Positions 34,324 to 43,704 of a stretch of DNA of 55,097 bases are shown here, piece by piece. This DNA is from Bacteroidaceae bacterium (lineage in GTDB: Bacteria > Bacteroidota > Bacteroidia > Bacteroidales > Bacteroidaceae). Every line of letters begins with the position of its first letter. Positions within the stretch are counted from its first letter, which is position 1. Below the pieces are notes generated by a model that did not search any database, was not told where the DNA came from, and saw only the letters and a list, made by a program, of their open reading frames with translations. Location: the NCBI GenBank assembly GCA_024680695.1, contig JAILBW010000229.1:1-55097 (forward strand). Direction: 5' to 3'. A program made the translations under genes and the position numbers.

Positions 34324-34863
34324 TTAGTTTAATAAGAAATTTTTCAAAAAAAGTTTCTCCACACCCTTCCTGACAGAGGTTAGGCCAAAGGCCTCGGGGT
34401 GAATCTGCGCGATAGGCGTCCATGCAATCTCGGCCGCATCGTCCATCGCATGGGCCTCGCGACCCTCATCGACCCGACAGGCAAAGAACATGTCCATCGT
34501 ATGAATGTCCATCCCACTGTAGCGGTAGATGTTCGGAATGGAAAACAGGTAGCGGCTCTCCTGCACACGAAGTCCCGTCTCCTCAAGTACTTCGCGCGCC
34601 ACCCCTTCCTCGGCCGTTTCGCGGCAGTCGCAGAAGCCGCCGGGCAGGTCGAGCGTCCCTCGGGCAGGTTCCTTAGCCCGCCTCACCGTGAGCAGTTCGT
34701 TGTACGCGTTCAGGATGACAGCCACGGTGGCTGCACAGGGATTCAGAAAAAAGACAAAGCCGCAATCCTGGCACCGCTTGCTCTTCTCGCTGTCGATGAC
34801 GAAACGGGACGAGCCACAAACAGGACAATGCCGGAACACGGACAGCAGATGACTCTCTCTCAT
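34324..34863 (-). CDS. Nudix hydrolase with N-terminal zinc ribbon
   Basis: The ORF opens at 34884, but the promoter box TACTTTTG at 34889-34896 would place that ATG at the transcript's first bases. ATG 34863 (MRESHLLSVF) leaves a normal short leader and 179 residues. Zinc ribbon CPVCGSSRF...CQDCGFVFF (about residues 13-40), then the Nudix box GFCDCRETAEEGVAREVLEE then TGL, which satisfies GX5EX7REUXEEXGU. Members with this ribbon include NADH pyrophosphatase-like enzymes; the SQPWPFPxS NudC motif is absent, so the substrate is open. Stands alone, divergent from the NfeD gene. Confidence 0.88.
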   Translation of the reverse strand: MRESHLLSVFRHCPVCGSSRFVIDSEKSKRCQDCGFVFFLNPCAATVAVILNAYNELLTVRRAKEPARGTLDLPGGFCDCRETAEEGVAREVLEETGLRVQESRYLFSIPNIYRYSGMDIHTMDMFFACRVDEGREAHAMDDAAEIAWTPIAQIHPEAFGLTSVRKGVEKLFLKNFLLN

Positions 34864-34888
34864 GGTCGCTATTGTTAAGTTCATGTTG

Positions 34889-34919
34889 CAAAAGTACGAA
34901 AAAAACTTCTATTCGCAAG
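34889..34919 (-). promoter_or_regulatory. Promoter of the Nudix gene
   Basis: Minus strand CTTG (34916-34919), 19-base spacer, TACTTTTG (34889-34896). It decides against the ORF-track start at 34884. Confidence 0.55.
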
Positions 34920-34960
34920 AAAAACCGGCTTTTCTGCATGCAGGAATGAAAAATAAAACG

Positions 34961-34968
34961 TATTTTTG
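34961..34968 (+). promoter_or_regulatory. Promoter -7 box (TATTTTTG) of the NfeD-flotillin operon
   Basis: TATTTTTG fits TAnnTTTG, 28 bases before ATG 34997. Confidence 0.5.
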
Positions 34969-34996
34969 CAGAGAAAACCCTTAACAAGAGACAGAC

Positions 34997-35599
34997 ATGA
35001 CTTCTTTCATTACATGGTACAACGGCTTGGAGCCCGCACTGCGCGCTTATTGGACGATTGCGCTGCTGACGACTTTGGTATTTGCCATACAGATGGTACT
35101 GACCCTTATTGGCATTGGTGACACTGACGGCGGCCTGGATGCCGACACAGATTTCGGCGATGCAGATGCAAGCGGTGACACGATGGACACGGGCGGAGCC
35201 ATCCAGCTCTTCACCATCCGCAATATGGTGAACTTCCTGCTCGGCATCGGCTGGGGCGGTGTATGTTTCTACTCGTCCATCCCCAACAAACTGCTGCTGG
35301 CAATAGTGGCACTGATTTGCGGCGCGCTGATGGTCACAGCCTTCCTGTTCATGTTCCGCCAGCTGATGAAACTCGAGTCGAACGGCGCTTTCCGTATCGA
35401 GGACTGCATCGGAGCCACATGCGATGTCTATCTGCGCATTCCCGGCGAACGCAAGGGGCAGGGCAAGGTGCAGGTGAGTTTCGAAGGTTCGGTGCAGGAG
35501 CTCAGCGCTGTCACCGACGGCGACCCGATACCAAGCGGCACTAAGGTACGCATCGTGGAGCTCATCGGCAGCAACCTTCTCCGCGTGGAGCGCCTCTGA
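34997..35599 (+). CDS. NfeD-like membrane protein (YqiJ type), flotillin partner
   Basis: 200 residues. Two or three membrane segments (AYWTIALLTTLVFAIQMVLT at residues 16-35; LLLAIVALICGALMVTAFLF, about 97-116) with an acidic loop (GGLDADTDFGDADASGDTMD) between, then an OB-fold C-terminal domain (IGATCDVYLRIP, GSNLLRVERL) typical of NfeD proteins. Genes of this class sit with flotillins and are thought to help membrane microdomain assembly; the next gene, 62 bases on, is a flotillin. Complete. Confidence 0.85.
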   Translation: MTSFITWYNGLEPALRAYWTIALLTTLVFAIQMVLTLIGIGDTDGGLDADTDFGDADASGDTMDTGGAIQLFTIRNMVNFLLGIGWGGVCFYSSIPNKLLLAIVALICGALMVTAFLFMFRQLMKLESNGAFRIEDCIGATCDVYLRIPGERKGQGKVQVSFEGSVQELSAVTDGDPIPSGTKVRIVELIGSNLLRVERL

Positions 35600-35661
35600 G
35601 ACATGCCATCGGGCTGAAAGTGCAAAACCCTACATTATTAACATCATAAACAGACAGAACT

Positions 35662-37029
35662 ATGGGAGCATTCTATTTTACCGTTATCGGCGTTATCGCG
35701 CTGGTTTTCCTCTTCATGGCATTGATTAACCGCTACCGCCGTTGTCCGAGCGACAAGATTCTGGTCATCTACGGCAACAAGGGGTCGAAGGCCAGCGCCA
35801 AGTGTGTGCATGGCGGTGGCGCCTTCGTATGGCCTATCATCGAGGACTATGCCTACATGAGCCTGACACCCATCAGCATCGACGCAAACCTGACCAACGC
35901 CCTGAGCCGCCAGAATATCCGTGTCGATGTGCCCTGCCGCTTTACTGTCGGCATCAGCACCGAGCCCGACAGCATGCTTGCCGCCGCCGAACGACTCCTC
36001 GGACAGTCGGCTCAGCAGATACAGGAACTCGCGCGCGACATTCTCTTCGGCCAGCTGCGTCTTGTCATCGCCACGATGAGCATTGAAGAACTGAACAGCG
36101 ACCGCGACAAGTTCCTCGAGGCCATCAGCGCCAACGTTGAGGTGGAACTCAAGAAGATAGGTTTGCGCCTCATCAACGTGAATGTCACCGATATCAAGGA
36201 CGAGAGCGGATACATCGAAGCCCTCGGTCAGGAAGCAGCCGCCAAGGCCATCAACGAGGCTAAGGTGCGCGTTGCCGAGCAGGAGAAACTGGGAGAGATT
36301 GGTAAGGCCGAAGCCGTCCGCGAGACGCGCGTCCGTACTGCCGAGGCCAACGCAGAGGCCGTCAAGGGCGAGAACGAAGCAAAGATAGCCATTGCCAACT
36401 CCGATGCAATTCGTCGCGAACGTGAGGCTGAGGCACAGCGCAAGGCTGTTGCAGCCGAAAAGGTTGCCAACGCACAGGCACTCGAAGAGGCATACGCAGC
36501 CGAACAAAAGGCCGAGGAGGCGCGCGCCGACCGTGAGCGTTCCACGCAGAATGCCAATGTCATCGTGGCACAGGAGATAGAGAAAAAGCGCCTCGTCATC
36601 GAGGCTGAGGCTGCCGCAGAACAGAAGCGCGTCAATGCCAAGGGTGAGGCTGATGCAATCTTCGCCAAGATGGAGGCCGAGGCAAAGGGTCTATTCGAAA
36701 TCCTCACCAAGCAGGCCAGTGGCTACGACAAGATGATTCAGGCTGCCGGTGGTGATGCCACAAAAGCATACACTCTGCTGCTGCTCGAGAAACTGCCCGA
36801 GCTCGTAAAGACGCAGGTGGAGGCCATCAAGGGCATCAACATCGACAAGGTGACCGTCTGGGACAATGGCAGCGGCGACGGCAAGACGAGTACGGCCAAC
36901 TTCCTGAGTGGGCTCATGAAGAGTGTGCCTCCTCTGGCTGAACTCTTCGACCAGGCTGGCATGGCATTGCCCGAATACCTCGCCAAGCGAAAGGAAGAGG
37001 AGACTCCCACAAGCGAAGAGGCCGAGTAA
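35662..37029 (+). CDS. Flotillin-family protein (YqiK type)
   Basis: 455 residues. N-terminal membrane anchor (FYFTVIGVIALVFLFMALIN), then an SPFH/band 7 domain (about 30-200, with KILVIYGNKGSKASAKCVHG, then GGAFVWPIIEDYAYMSLTPI), then a long Ala/Glu-rich coiled coil (about 205-345, AKVRVAEQEKLGEIGKAEAV), and a C-terminal part ending in a Glu-rich tail. Flotillins scaffold membrane microdomains. With the NfeD gene in front, this is the standard two-gene flotillin operon. No protease domain is present. Confidence 0.92.
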   Translation: MGAFYFTVIGVIALVFLFMALINRYRRCPSDKILVIYGNKGSKASAKCVHGGGAFVWPIIEDYAYMSLTPISIDANLTNALSRQNIRVDVPCRFTVGISTEPDSMLAAAERLLGQSAQQIQELARDILFGQLRLVIATMSIEELNSDRDKFLEAISANVEVELKKIGLRLINVNVTDIKDESGYIEALGQEAAAKAINEAKVRVAEQEKLGEIGKAEAVRETRVRTAEANAEAVKGENEAKIAIANSDAIRREREAEAQRKAVAAEKVANAQALEEAYAAEQKAEEARADRERSTQNANVIVAQEIEKKRLVIEAEAAAEQKRVNAKGEADAIFAKMEAEAKGLFEILTKQASGYDKMIQAAGGDATKAYTLLLLEKLPELVKTQVEAIKGINIDKVTVWDNGSGDGKTSTANFLSGLMKSVPPLAELFDQAGMALPEYLAKRKEEETPTSEEAE

Positions 37030-37064
37030 ACCCGAGTCGGGGACAACATAAAAACGAGACTGCC

Positions 37065-40000
37065 ATGAAGAAGAAAGGATTGAGTCTTCTCCTGCTGGCG
37101 TTTCTGTGCCTCGTGGGAAGCAGTGGGGCGCAGGAGGCGAGCCGCCTCACCTTTGGTGTAATCAGCGACACACACTTCGAAAACAACACGGGCGAAGGAG
37201 CGATGGTGAAGGTTCCTCGCGCACTTAGGAACCTGACTTCGCAAGCAACGCTTGATGCGCTTGTGGACGTAGGCGACATTGTGAATGTGGGTACGTCTGA
37301 CGAATACGCGATGCTGAACCGCGTCTTCGGTGATGCCTCGAACTACACCAATCCTGTAGGCGAGCTGATTTTCGTCATGGGCGGACATGAGTACCTGAAG
37401 CCCGCCGGCGATGCACTCTCGAACTACCAGCAAGGATTAAAGACCTTCAACGGCGGCGAACCCTATCCGCTCGACCAGTACAAAGTCATCAAGGGCTACC
37501 CCTTCATTACGGTGGCCATGCGAAATTCGAATGCCCAAGACACCAGTTCCCCGTCGGCGGGCCTTGCCGTCTATCCCACGGAGACTCAGGAGTGGCTACG
37601 GGCGGCCCTGGACCGAGCCAGTCAGGAGTGTCCGGGCAAACCCATCTTCGTCTTCACACATATTCCGCCCCGATGGACCGTTTATGGCTCGTGGCCCGAG
37701 TTCGAGTCGGGAAACGCCTGGTGCATGAAGGTACTGAACCCCATACTGAACAAGTATCCGCAGGTGGTACTCTTTGCCGGTCACAGCCACTACCCCATCG
37801 GAGACCCACGCAGCATCCATCAGGGCACGCATGCCAATTCGCCCCACCAGAACTACTACACTGTCATCAACACCGGCTCTACCACCTACTCCGAGGTGAA
37901 CCCCGGAGTCGTTGATGCCGGCATCCATCCCGAGAATTTTCAGTATGTGACCGAGGGCCTGATTCTGTCCGAGTTGGAGAATGGTGACTTCGAGATTCGT
38001 CGCTACGACACCTATCGCAATCTGGAAATAGGTGCCGAAAGGCGATGGGTGCTGAAGGCGCCCTTCGACGGCAGCCAGTTCCAGTATGCCGACCTGCGCG
38101 ATGCCGACGATAATCCCAACAATGTGCCTCTGCGCGACGGACTTCCCGCACCCAGCTTTGCCGAAGAGGATGCCATCACGGTAGAGGCCTCCTCGTATTC
38201 GGCCAAACTGACCATCCCGCAGGCTGCGGACGACGAATGTGTATTCCGTTACAGGATCCGCTCCGGCAAGGGAGGGATGGTGACGGAGGAGAAGTTCGTC
38301 TTCTCGCAATTCTACCTCAACGCCGACATGCCCAAGACGCTGACCTACAGAATGTCCGAACTGAAGCCCAGCACCGAATACAGGGTGGAGGTGGTGGCCT
38401 ACGACTCTTACGATAATATGTCGCAGTCGCTCGTCGTTAGTTTCAAGACACCCGAAGTGGGCGGGACGGAGAGTTCGCAGCCCGATGCCCAATGGACATT
38501 TGACACCCCCGAGGACCTGCTCAGAGTCTCATCGGGCAGCTTCGTGCTGCAACCCATCGCGATAGGGAAAAAATCCGTCACCGTCAAGGAGCGTTTGGAC
38601 GAGGTTGGGATTACCGCAGCCGAAGGGACGACCGACTCCGACGGTGCTGCATTTATCCCCAAGAATGCGGGCTTCAAGGTGGTGCGCCCAAACGGCGGGC
38701 TCACCAACGATTGGACCGTACTGATGGACGTCAAGATGAAGGATGCAGCCGCCTACAACAGCCTCATCCAGACCAACAAGACGAATAGCAACGACGGCGA
38801 CCTCTTCGTCTATCGCAACCAGATAGGCATGGGCGCAATGGGGGGCTATTTCGGCAAGATACAGAACGGTACATGGTATCGAATCGCACTGATGAACCGC
38901 AATGGGACGGTGCATGTCTATGTGGATGGTGTCCTCACCATCACCTGCGCCGGAGAGGGGCGCTGGGAGATAGACCCCTGGGGCTTCTACCTCTTTTGCG
39001 ACGAGGACGGCGAGATGTCCGACACTTATGTGAGCGAGGTGGCCTACTGGGAGAGGAGCCTCTCCGAGGACGAAGTGCGCGCTCTCTCGGGCCTTGCTCC
39101 TCAGGAGGTTACTCCCGAAGAGCCCTACGCAAGGCTGCTGACACCGAGCGTCAGAGTGACGGACGATCTGGATTTCACCATCACGGTGGAGGCCAACGAG
39201 CCTTTCACCTTCGAGGTGCCGGAATGGATAGAGGCCATCGATGTAATGCCGTTCGTAGGCAAGAGAAACTACCGGTTCCGTGCCCAGCCGATGAAGGAAG
39301 GCAGCAATCGCAGCGGCATCATCCTTCTCAAGGCTGCCGGACAGGACGACCAGCAGGTGATAATAGACCAGATAAATGCCGAGGGAGCAACCCCCGAACC
39401 CGTCAGTGTCTGGACCTTCGATGACGAGAACGACCTCCTCGCAGGCAGCGGGCCGGCCGTGTTGCGAGCCGCAGAACGAGGGAGCAATGGCATCCCTCGG
39501 GTAATACAGAATCCGGCGAAAGCAGGCATTGTACCCATTCCGGGACCGACGGAAGGGAACGGCGCCATAACCGTACCCATCAACAGCTACCTGCAGATGG
39601 CTCACAATCAGGCCGAACCCAACCAGAATACGTTCACCATCCTGATGGATATCCGACCAAAGAGCCTCGCGGGCTACAATGCCTTGTTCCAGAGCTATGA
39701 GTACAACGAAAAGGACGGCGCCCTATTCACTCTGAACACGACAATCGGCATCAGCACCAGCGGGCTCGGCTATGGCGGCCATCTGGTGGAAGGCCAATGG
39801 CACCGCATCGTCTTCGTGGTGGAAAACAACTGCATGACGGCATATATTGATGGCAACAAGGCTGTATCGACAAACACCCCGAGCGTCGAGAAATGGACGC
39901 TTCGCAAGGTCTGCTACTTCTTTGCCGACGAAGACGGCGAGGAGGGACAGATAGACATCGCCGAACTTCGTTACTGGAATCAGGCCATCTACTCGCCACA

Positions 40001-40181
40001 AGTGAGGCGGATGGGCAATCCCAATACGGCCGTGGGGGTCGAGTCCGTCCAAGCCCTCAACGCTTTTCCCCGAAACGGAGCCTACGACCTGTCGGGGCGA
40101 AAGATTTACCACGATTCAAACGCCAAACCCCGAAAAGGACTGTATATCGTCAGCGGGAAGAAAGTTGTTGGTGGGTTCTGA
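37065..40181 (+). CDS. Secreted metallophosphoesterase with LamG and BACON-like modules
   Basis: 1038 residues, signal peptide MKKKGLSLLLLAFLCLVGSS. Calcineurin-type phosphoesterase domain to about residue 300: VISDTHFENN, VDVGDIVN, MGGHEY, FTHIPP, FAGHSHYPIG, all metal-binding blocks visible. A fibronectin-like domain follows (KLTIPQAADDECVFRYRIRS). Two LamG/concanavalin-like modules (QWTFDTPEDLLRVSSG...; VWTFDDENDLLAGSG...) are separated by a BACON-like Ig domain (DLDFTITVEANEPFTFEVPE). The C-terminus YDLSGRKIYH...KGLYIVSGKKVV looks like a Bacteroidetes secretion tail. LamG and BACON modules are shared with the 934-residue protein at 46684. Substrate unknown. Confidence 0.85.
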   Translation: MKKKGLSLLLLAFLCLVGSSGAQEASRLTFGVISDTHFENNTGEGAMVKVPRALRNLTSQATLDALVDVGDIVNVGTSDEYAMLNRVFGDASNYTNPVGELIFVMGGHEYLKPAGDALSNYQQGLKTFNGGEPYPLDQYKVIKGYPFITVAMRNSNAQDTSSPSAGLAVYPTETQEWLRAALDRASQECPGKPIFVFTHIPPRWTVYGSWPEFESGNAWCMKVLNPILNKYPQVVLFAGHSHYPIGDPRSIHQGTHANSPHQNYYTVINTGSTTYSEVNPGVVDAGIHPENFQYVTEGLILSELENGDFEIRRYDTYRNLEIGAERRWVLKAPFDGSQFQYADLRDADDNPNNVPLRDGLPAPSFAEEDAITVEASSYSAKLTIPQAADDECVFRYRIRSGKGGMVTEEKFVFSQFYLNADMPKTLTYRMSELKPSTEYRVEVVAYDSYDNMSQSLVVSFKTPEVGGTESSQPDAQWTFDTPEDLLRVSSGSFVLQPIAIGKKSVTVKERLDEVGITAAEGTTDSDGAAFIPKNAGFKVVRPNGGLTNDWTVLMDVKMKDAAAYNSLIQTNKTNSNDGDLFVYRNQIGMGAMGGYFGKIQNGTWYRIALMNRNGTVHVYVDGVLTITCAGEGRWEIDPWGFYLFCDEDGEMSDTYVSEVAYWERSLSEDEVRALSGLAPQEVTPEEPYARLLTPSVRVTDDLDFTITVEANEPFTFEVPEWIEAIDVMPFVGKRNYRFRAQPMKEGSNRSGIILLKAAGQDDQQVIIDQINAEGATPEPVSVWTFDDENDLLAGSGPAVLRAAERGSNGIPRVIQNPAKAGIVPIPGPTEGNGAITVPINSYLQMAHNQAEPNQNTFTILMDIRPKSLAGYNALFQSYEYNEKDGALFTLNTTIGISTSGLGYGGHLVEGQWHRIVFVVENNCMTAYIDGNKAVSTNTPSVEKWTLRKVCYFFADEDGEEGQIDIAELRYWNQAIYSPQVRRMGNPNTAVGVESVQALNAFPRNGAYDLSGRKIYHDSNAKPRKGLYIVSGKKVVGGF

Positions 40182-40242
40182 AGAGAGCAGAACCAAATCA
40201 CATTTGAGCTATGCCGAGCGGAAGCCGGCTCGAACGAAGTCA

Positions 40243-40270
40243 TTTGCAAAATGCAAAATGCAAAATGCAA
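40243..40270. repeat. GCAAAAT heptamer repeat
   Basis: TTTGCAAAATGCAAAATGCA then AAATGCAAAA: four 7-base units downstream of the phosphoesterase gene. Confidence 0.75.
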
Positions 40271-40390
40271 AAAATCGTGTTTTCCAGAGTGAATTTCTTC
40301 GACCAGCAAAGCGGCATAGCTGAGTAGAATGGATTACGCTTTGAATCTGAAGGGGTTGAACTTTGTTTCGCTTAGCCCTTCTGAGGATAG

Positions 40391-40470
40391 AATTTCTGCT
40401 TGCTGTCGCGGGAGCTTCCGCTTGCTGTCGGGGGAGCCGGTGCTTGCTGTCGCGGAAGCCGGTGCTTGCT
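40391..40470 (+). repeat. 22-bp tandem array (GCTTGCTGTCGCGG...), second locus
   Basis: GCTTGCTGTC recurs at 22-base steps: units GCTTGCTGTCGCGGGAGCTT.., GCTTGCTGTCGGGGGAGCCG.., GCTTGCTGTCGCGGAAGCCG.., then GCTTGCTGTCG. This is the reverse complement of the 10610-10710 unit. Orientation relative to the downstream gene (array first, then promoter block, then gene) is the same at both loci. Confidence 0.85.
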
Positions 40471-40608
40471 GTCGTATTTTTGCTCGCTACCCGCAATTGT
40501 TTTGCCTTTTGCATTTATCTTTTTTATTCGCACCTTTGACCTTTGGTCGAACTTTGTCACGACTCAACAAATGAAATGCAGCATTTCTTTGTATTCGCTG
40601 CTCCAAAA

Positions 40609-40640
40609 TTTGCGTTTTCGCTCACTTATTCGTACCTTTG
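40609..40640 (+). promoter_or_regulatory. Distal promoter unit upstream of gpmI
   Basis: TTTG (40609-40612), 20-base spacer CGTTTTCGCTCACTTATTCG, TACCTTTG (40633-40640). The same unit is repeated at 40683-40714. Confidence 0.7.
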
Positions 40641-40653
40641 ACTTTGTCGAAGA

Positions 40654-40716
40654 GTACTCTCGTTCGGAAAACTGCAAATAAATTTGCGTTTTCGCTCACT
40701 TATTCGTACCTTTGCA
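40654..40716 (+). repeat. 63-bp promoter block with palindrome, gpmI copy
   Basis: GTACTCTCGTTCGGAAAACT then GCAAATAAATTTGCGTTTTC, GCTCACTTATTCGTACCTTT, GCA. It matches 43705-43767 at 62 of 63 positions. It contains the proximal gpmI promoter (TTTG 40683-40686, 20 bases, TACCTTTG 40707-40714) and the palindrome GAAAAC-T-GCAAAT-AA-ATTTGC-GTTTTC (40667-40693) overlapping the -33 box. Confidence 0.9.
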
Positions 40717-40745
40717 GCCCGAATTTGAAATCAACATAAAGAATT

Positions 40746-42263
40746 ATGGCAAAGAAAGCTCTGCTGATGATCCTCGATGGATGGGGAATCGGCAATCAAG
40801 GTAAAGGTGACGTAATCTTCAACACTCCCACTCCCTACATGGACATGCTGCAAAGCACATATCCCTGCTCGCAACTGTTGGCAAGCGGCGAAAACGTAGG
40901 CCTGCCCGACGGACAGATGGGTAACTCGGAGGTTGGACACCTGAACATCGGTGCCGGACGCATCGTATACCAAGACTTGGTGAAGATTAACCGCGCCTGT
41001 GCCGACGGCAGCATCCTCAAGAACCCCGAAGTGGTATCGGCCTACGAATATGCCAAGGTGAACGGCAAGAACGTCCATCTGATGGGACTCACGAGCAACG
41101 GCGGTGTGCACAGCAGCCTCGACCACCTGTTCAAACTGATTGAAATCTCGGGCGAATATGGCATTGAGCACACCTACGTACACTGTTTCATGGACGGCCG
41201 CGACACCGACCCGAAGAGCGGCAAGGGCTTCATCAGCCAGGTGACAGAGAAGTGTGCCGAAGTGCCGGGCGCTGCAATCGCCAGCATCGTGGGACGCTTC
41301 TACGCAATGGATCGCGACAAGCGCTGGGAGCGCGTGAAGATGGCCTACGACCTGCTCATCGACGGACAGGGCAACCAGGCCACCAACATGGTGGAAGCCA
41401 TGCAGGACAGCTACGACGAAGGAGTGACCGATGAGTTCGTGAAACCCATCAACAACAAAACCGTCGACGGCACCATCAAGGAGGGCGATGTGGTCATCTT
41501 CTTCAACTACCGCAACGACCGCGCCAAGGAGCTCACCATCGTACTGACACAGCAGGACATGCCCGAACAGGGAATGAAGACGATCCCCGGATTGCAGTAC
41601 TACTGCATGACACCGTATGATGCCTCGTTCACCGGTGTCCACATCCTCTTCCCCAAGGAAAACGTGATGAACACCTTGGGCGAATACATCAGCAGCAAGG
41701 GCCTGAAGCAGCTGCATACGGCCGAGACGGAGAAGTATGCCCATGTGACCTTCTTCTTCAACGGCGGTCGCGAAATGCCCTACGAGGGCGAGGACCGAAT
41801 CCTCGTGGCCAGCCCCAAAGTGGCGACCTACGACTTGCAACCAGAGATGAGTGCCTTCCTGGTGAAGGACAAACTGGTGGCAGCCATCAAGGAAGACAAG
41901 TACGACTTCATTGTGGTGAACTTTGCCAACGGCGACATGGTGGGTCATACGGGCGTCTATGAAGCCATCGAGAAGGCTGTGGTGGCCGTCGACAGCTGCG
42001 TGCATGACGTAATCGAGACCGCTAAAGCCGTAGGATACGAGGCAATTATCATCGCCGACCACGGCAATGCCGACAATGCCATCAACCCCGACGGCACTCC
42101 CAACACGGCACACTCCCTGAATCCCGTCCCCTTCATCTATGTGACGGAGAAGAAGGACGCCAAAGTGGAGAACGGCGTACTGGCCGATGTGGCTCCCAGC
42201 ATTCTGCACATCATGGGACTGGAGCAGCCCAAGGAGATGACAGGCAAGTGCCTTATCAAGTAA
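40746..42263 (+). CDS. gpmI: 2,3-bisphosphoglycerate-independent phosphoglycerate mutase
   Basis: 505 residues, dimanganese enzyme of the alkaline phosphatase superfamily interconverting 3- and 2-phosphoglycerate. Motifs: N-terminal [11 protein letters not shown] (metal Asp), catalytic Ser in [16 protein letters not shown] (about residue 62), [53 protein letters not shown], and [12 protein letters not shown]. Normal length. Unusually, this central glycolytic gene is preceded by two near-identical promoter units and repeat arrays shared with unrelated genes. Confidence 0.96.
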   Translation: MAKKALLMILDGWGIGNQGKGDVIFNTPTPYMDMLQSTYPCSQLLASGENVGLPDGQMGNSEVGHLNIGAGRIVYQDLVKINRACADGSILKNPEVVSAYEYAKVNGKNVHLMGLTSNGGVHSSLDHLFKLIEISGEYGIEHTYVHCFMDGRDTDPKSGKGFISQVTEKCAEVPGAAIASIVGRFYAMDRDKRWERVKMAYDLLIDGQGNQATNMVEAMQDSYDEGVTDEFVKPINNKTVDGTIKEGDVVIFFNYRNDRAKELTIVLTQQDMPEQGMKTIPGLQYYCMTPYDASFTGVHILFPKENVMNTLGEYISSKGLKQLHTAETEKYAHVTFFFNGGREMPYEGEDRILVASPKVATYDLQPEMSAFLVKDKLVAAIKEDKYDFIVVNFANGDMVGHTGVYEAIEKAVVAVDSCVHDVIETAKAVGYEAIIIADHGNADNAINPDGTPNTAHSLNPVPFIYVTEKKDAKVENGVLADVAPSILHIMGLEQPKEMTGKCLIK

Positions 42264-42325
42264 GCCACTACTCCTCCCCACCCCACTTGGACTCTCCACA
42301 CTGGACTAAGACCTAAAAAAGAAAG

Positions 42326-42988
42326 ATGACCGTTCGTATCGAAGAAAGTTGGGGAGTGCGCCTTGCCGAAGAGTTCGACAAGCCATACTTCCAGGCTCTG
42401 ACGCAATTTGTGCGGCAGGAGTACGGACAGGGTCAGTGTTTCCCGCCCGGACGCCTCATCTTCAACGCCTTCGACCAGACACCCTTCGAGCGGGTGCGGG
42501 TCGTCATTCTGGGACAGGATCCCTATCATGGACCGGGACAGGCCCACGGTCTCTGCTTCTCGGTAAACGACGGTGTGGCCTTTCCCCCATCGCTTGTGAA
42601 CATCTTCAAGGAGATACAGGCCGAGACTGGTGCGCCCATCCCGCAGAGCGGCAACCTGACACGCTGGGCACAGCAGGGCGTATTCCTGCTCAACACTTGC
42701 CTCAGCGTGCGGGCTCATCAGGCCTTCAGCCACAGCGGACACGGCTGGGAGACATTCACGGATGCCGTCATCCGCACGCTCTCGGCCGAGCGCGAAGGTT
42801 TAGTGTTCCTGCTCTGGGGGGCACCAGCTGGACGTAAGGCGGCCCTCATCGATGCCTCGCGCCACCTCATCCTGCAAAGCGCTCACCCAAGCCCCCTGAG
42901 CGCCCATCGCGGTTTCTTCGGCAATAATCACTTCAACCTCTGCAACCAATACCTTCAACAGCATGGACAGCCAGCCATCATTTGGTAG
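42326..42988 (+). CDS. ung: Uracil-DNA glycosylase, family 1
   Basis: 220 residues. Removes uracil from DNA to start base excision repair. Signature VVILGQDPYHGPGQAHGLCF (about residues 62-81, catalytic Asp in GQDPYH), FPPSLVNIFKEIQ (DNA-intercalation region), GVFLLNTCLSVR, and HPSPLSAHRGFFG with the catalytic His (about 187). Complete. The C-terminus QYLQQHGQPAIIW is the normal end. The next gene overlaps or abuts it. Confidence 0.96.
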   Translation: MTVRIEESWGVRLAEEFDKPYFQALTQFVRQEYGQGQCFPPGRLIFNAFDQTPFERVRVVILGQDPYHGPGQAHGLCFSVNDGVAFPPSLVNIFKEIQAETGAPIPQSGNLTRWAQQGVFLLNTCLSVRAHQAFSHSGHGWETFTDAVIRTLSAEREGLVFLLWGAPAGRKAALIDASRHLILQSAHPSPLSAHRGFFGNNHFNLCNQYLQQHGQPAIIW

Positions 42989-43568
42989 TATGCTCATGGT
43001 GGGCGATGTGGTGGTACACACCGACATCCTGACTGAGTACTTCTGCTGCGACCTCGCTGCCTGCCACGGACGCTGTTGTGTGGAAGGCGATGCAGGTGCA
43101 CCTGTCACAATGGATGAAGTGGCTCGACTCGAGGAATGCCTCGACACGGTGTGGCCCCAGCTGACGGCACAGGCTCAGAGCATCATCGACCGCCAAGGCG
43201 TAAGCTATGTGGATCGCGAAGGCGAACTCGTTACAAGCATCGTGAGCGGCAGGGACTGTGCCTTTGTCGTACAAAAAAACGACTGCGCACTCTGTGCACT
43301 CGAATGTGCCTTCCGCGACGGACGCACACGATGGAGGAAACCCATCAGCTGCGCGCTCTATCCCATCCGCGAGAAGAAACTCGGAGCCTACGTGGGCCTC
43401 TCGTACCATCGCTGGGACATTTGCCGAGAAGCCGTACAGCGCGGCACAGAGATGCGTCTTCCTCTCTACCGATTCCTGCGCGAGCCTCTCATCGAACGCT
43501 TCGGCCAAGCGTGGTACGAAGAACTGGAGACAGCAGTCGGCGAGATGCAGGCACAGGGACTATTGTAA
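42963..43568 (+). CDS. DUF3109-like Cys-rich protein
   Basis: Up to 201 residues. The start is either ATG 42963 (overlapping ung by 26 bases) or ATG 42990, one base after the ung stop, giving MLMVGDVVVHTDILTEYF, which I slightly favour. Eight or more Cys in a characteristic pattern (FCCDLAACHGRCC near the N-terminus; DCALCALECAF; ISCALYPI; RWDICREA) suggest a metal or iron-sulfur cluster site as in YkgJ/DUF3109 proteins. The family is widespread in Bacteroidetes without known function. Cytoplasmic, probably translated together with ung. Confidence 0.8.
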   Translation: MDSQPSFGSMLMVGDVVVHTDILTEYFCCDLAACHGRCCVEGDAGAPVTMDEVARLEECLDTVWPQLTAQAQSIIDRQGVSYVDREGELVTSIVSGRDCAFVVQKNDCALCALECAFRDGRTRWRKPISCALYPIREKKLGAYVGLSYHRWDICREAVQRGTEMRLPLYRFLREPLIERFGQAWYEELETAVGEMQAQGLL

Positions 43569-43572
43569 GGAA

Positions 43573-43604
43573 TTTGGTGTTTACCTCACTTATCCGTACC
43601 TTTG
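43573..43604 (+). promoter_or_regulatory. Distal promoter unit upstream of the calpain-like gene
   Basis: TTTG (43573-43576), 20 bases, TACCTTTG (43597-43604), same CTCACTTATCCG spacer ending as the proximal unit. Confidence 0.6.
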
Positions 43605-43704
43605 ACTCCGTCGGAAGTACTCTCGTTCGGAAGTTCGAGAAGAAAATCGTCTTTTCTTTTTGCACTTCGCTCGCTTATCCGTGCCTCTGACCTATGGTCG
43701 AAGC

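Larger units (their letters stand above)
40182..40745 (+). other. Repeat-rich spacer upstream of gpmI
   Basis: 564 bases without a credible gene. In order: GCAAAAT heptamers (about 40243-40270), a 22-bp array (40391-40470), TTTGACCTTTGGTCG (about 40544), a 15-bp palindrome GAAATGCAGCATTTC (40573-40587), and two promoter units 74 bases apart. The short ORFs in the track here are products of the repeats. Confidence 0.8.
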
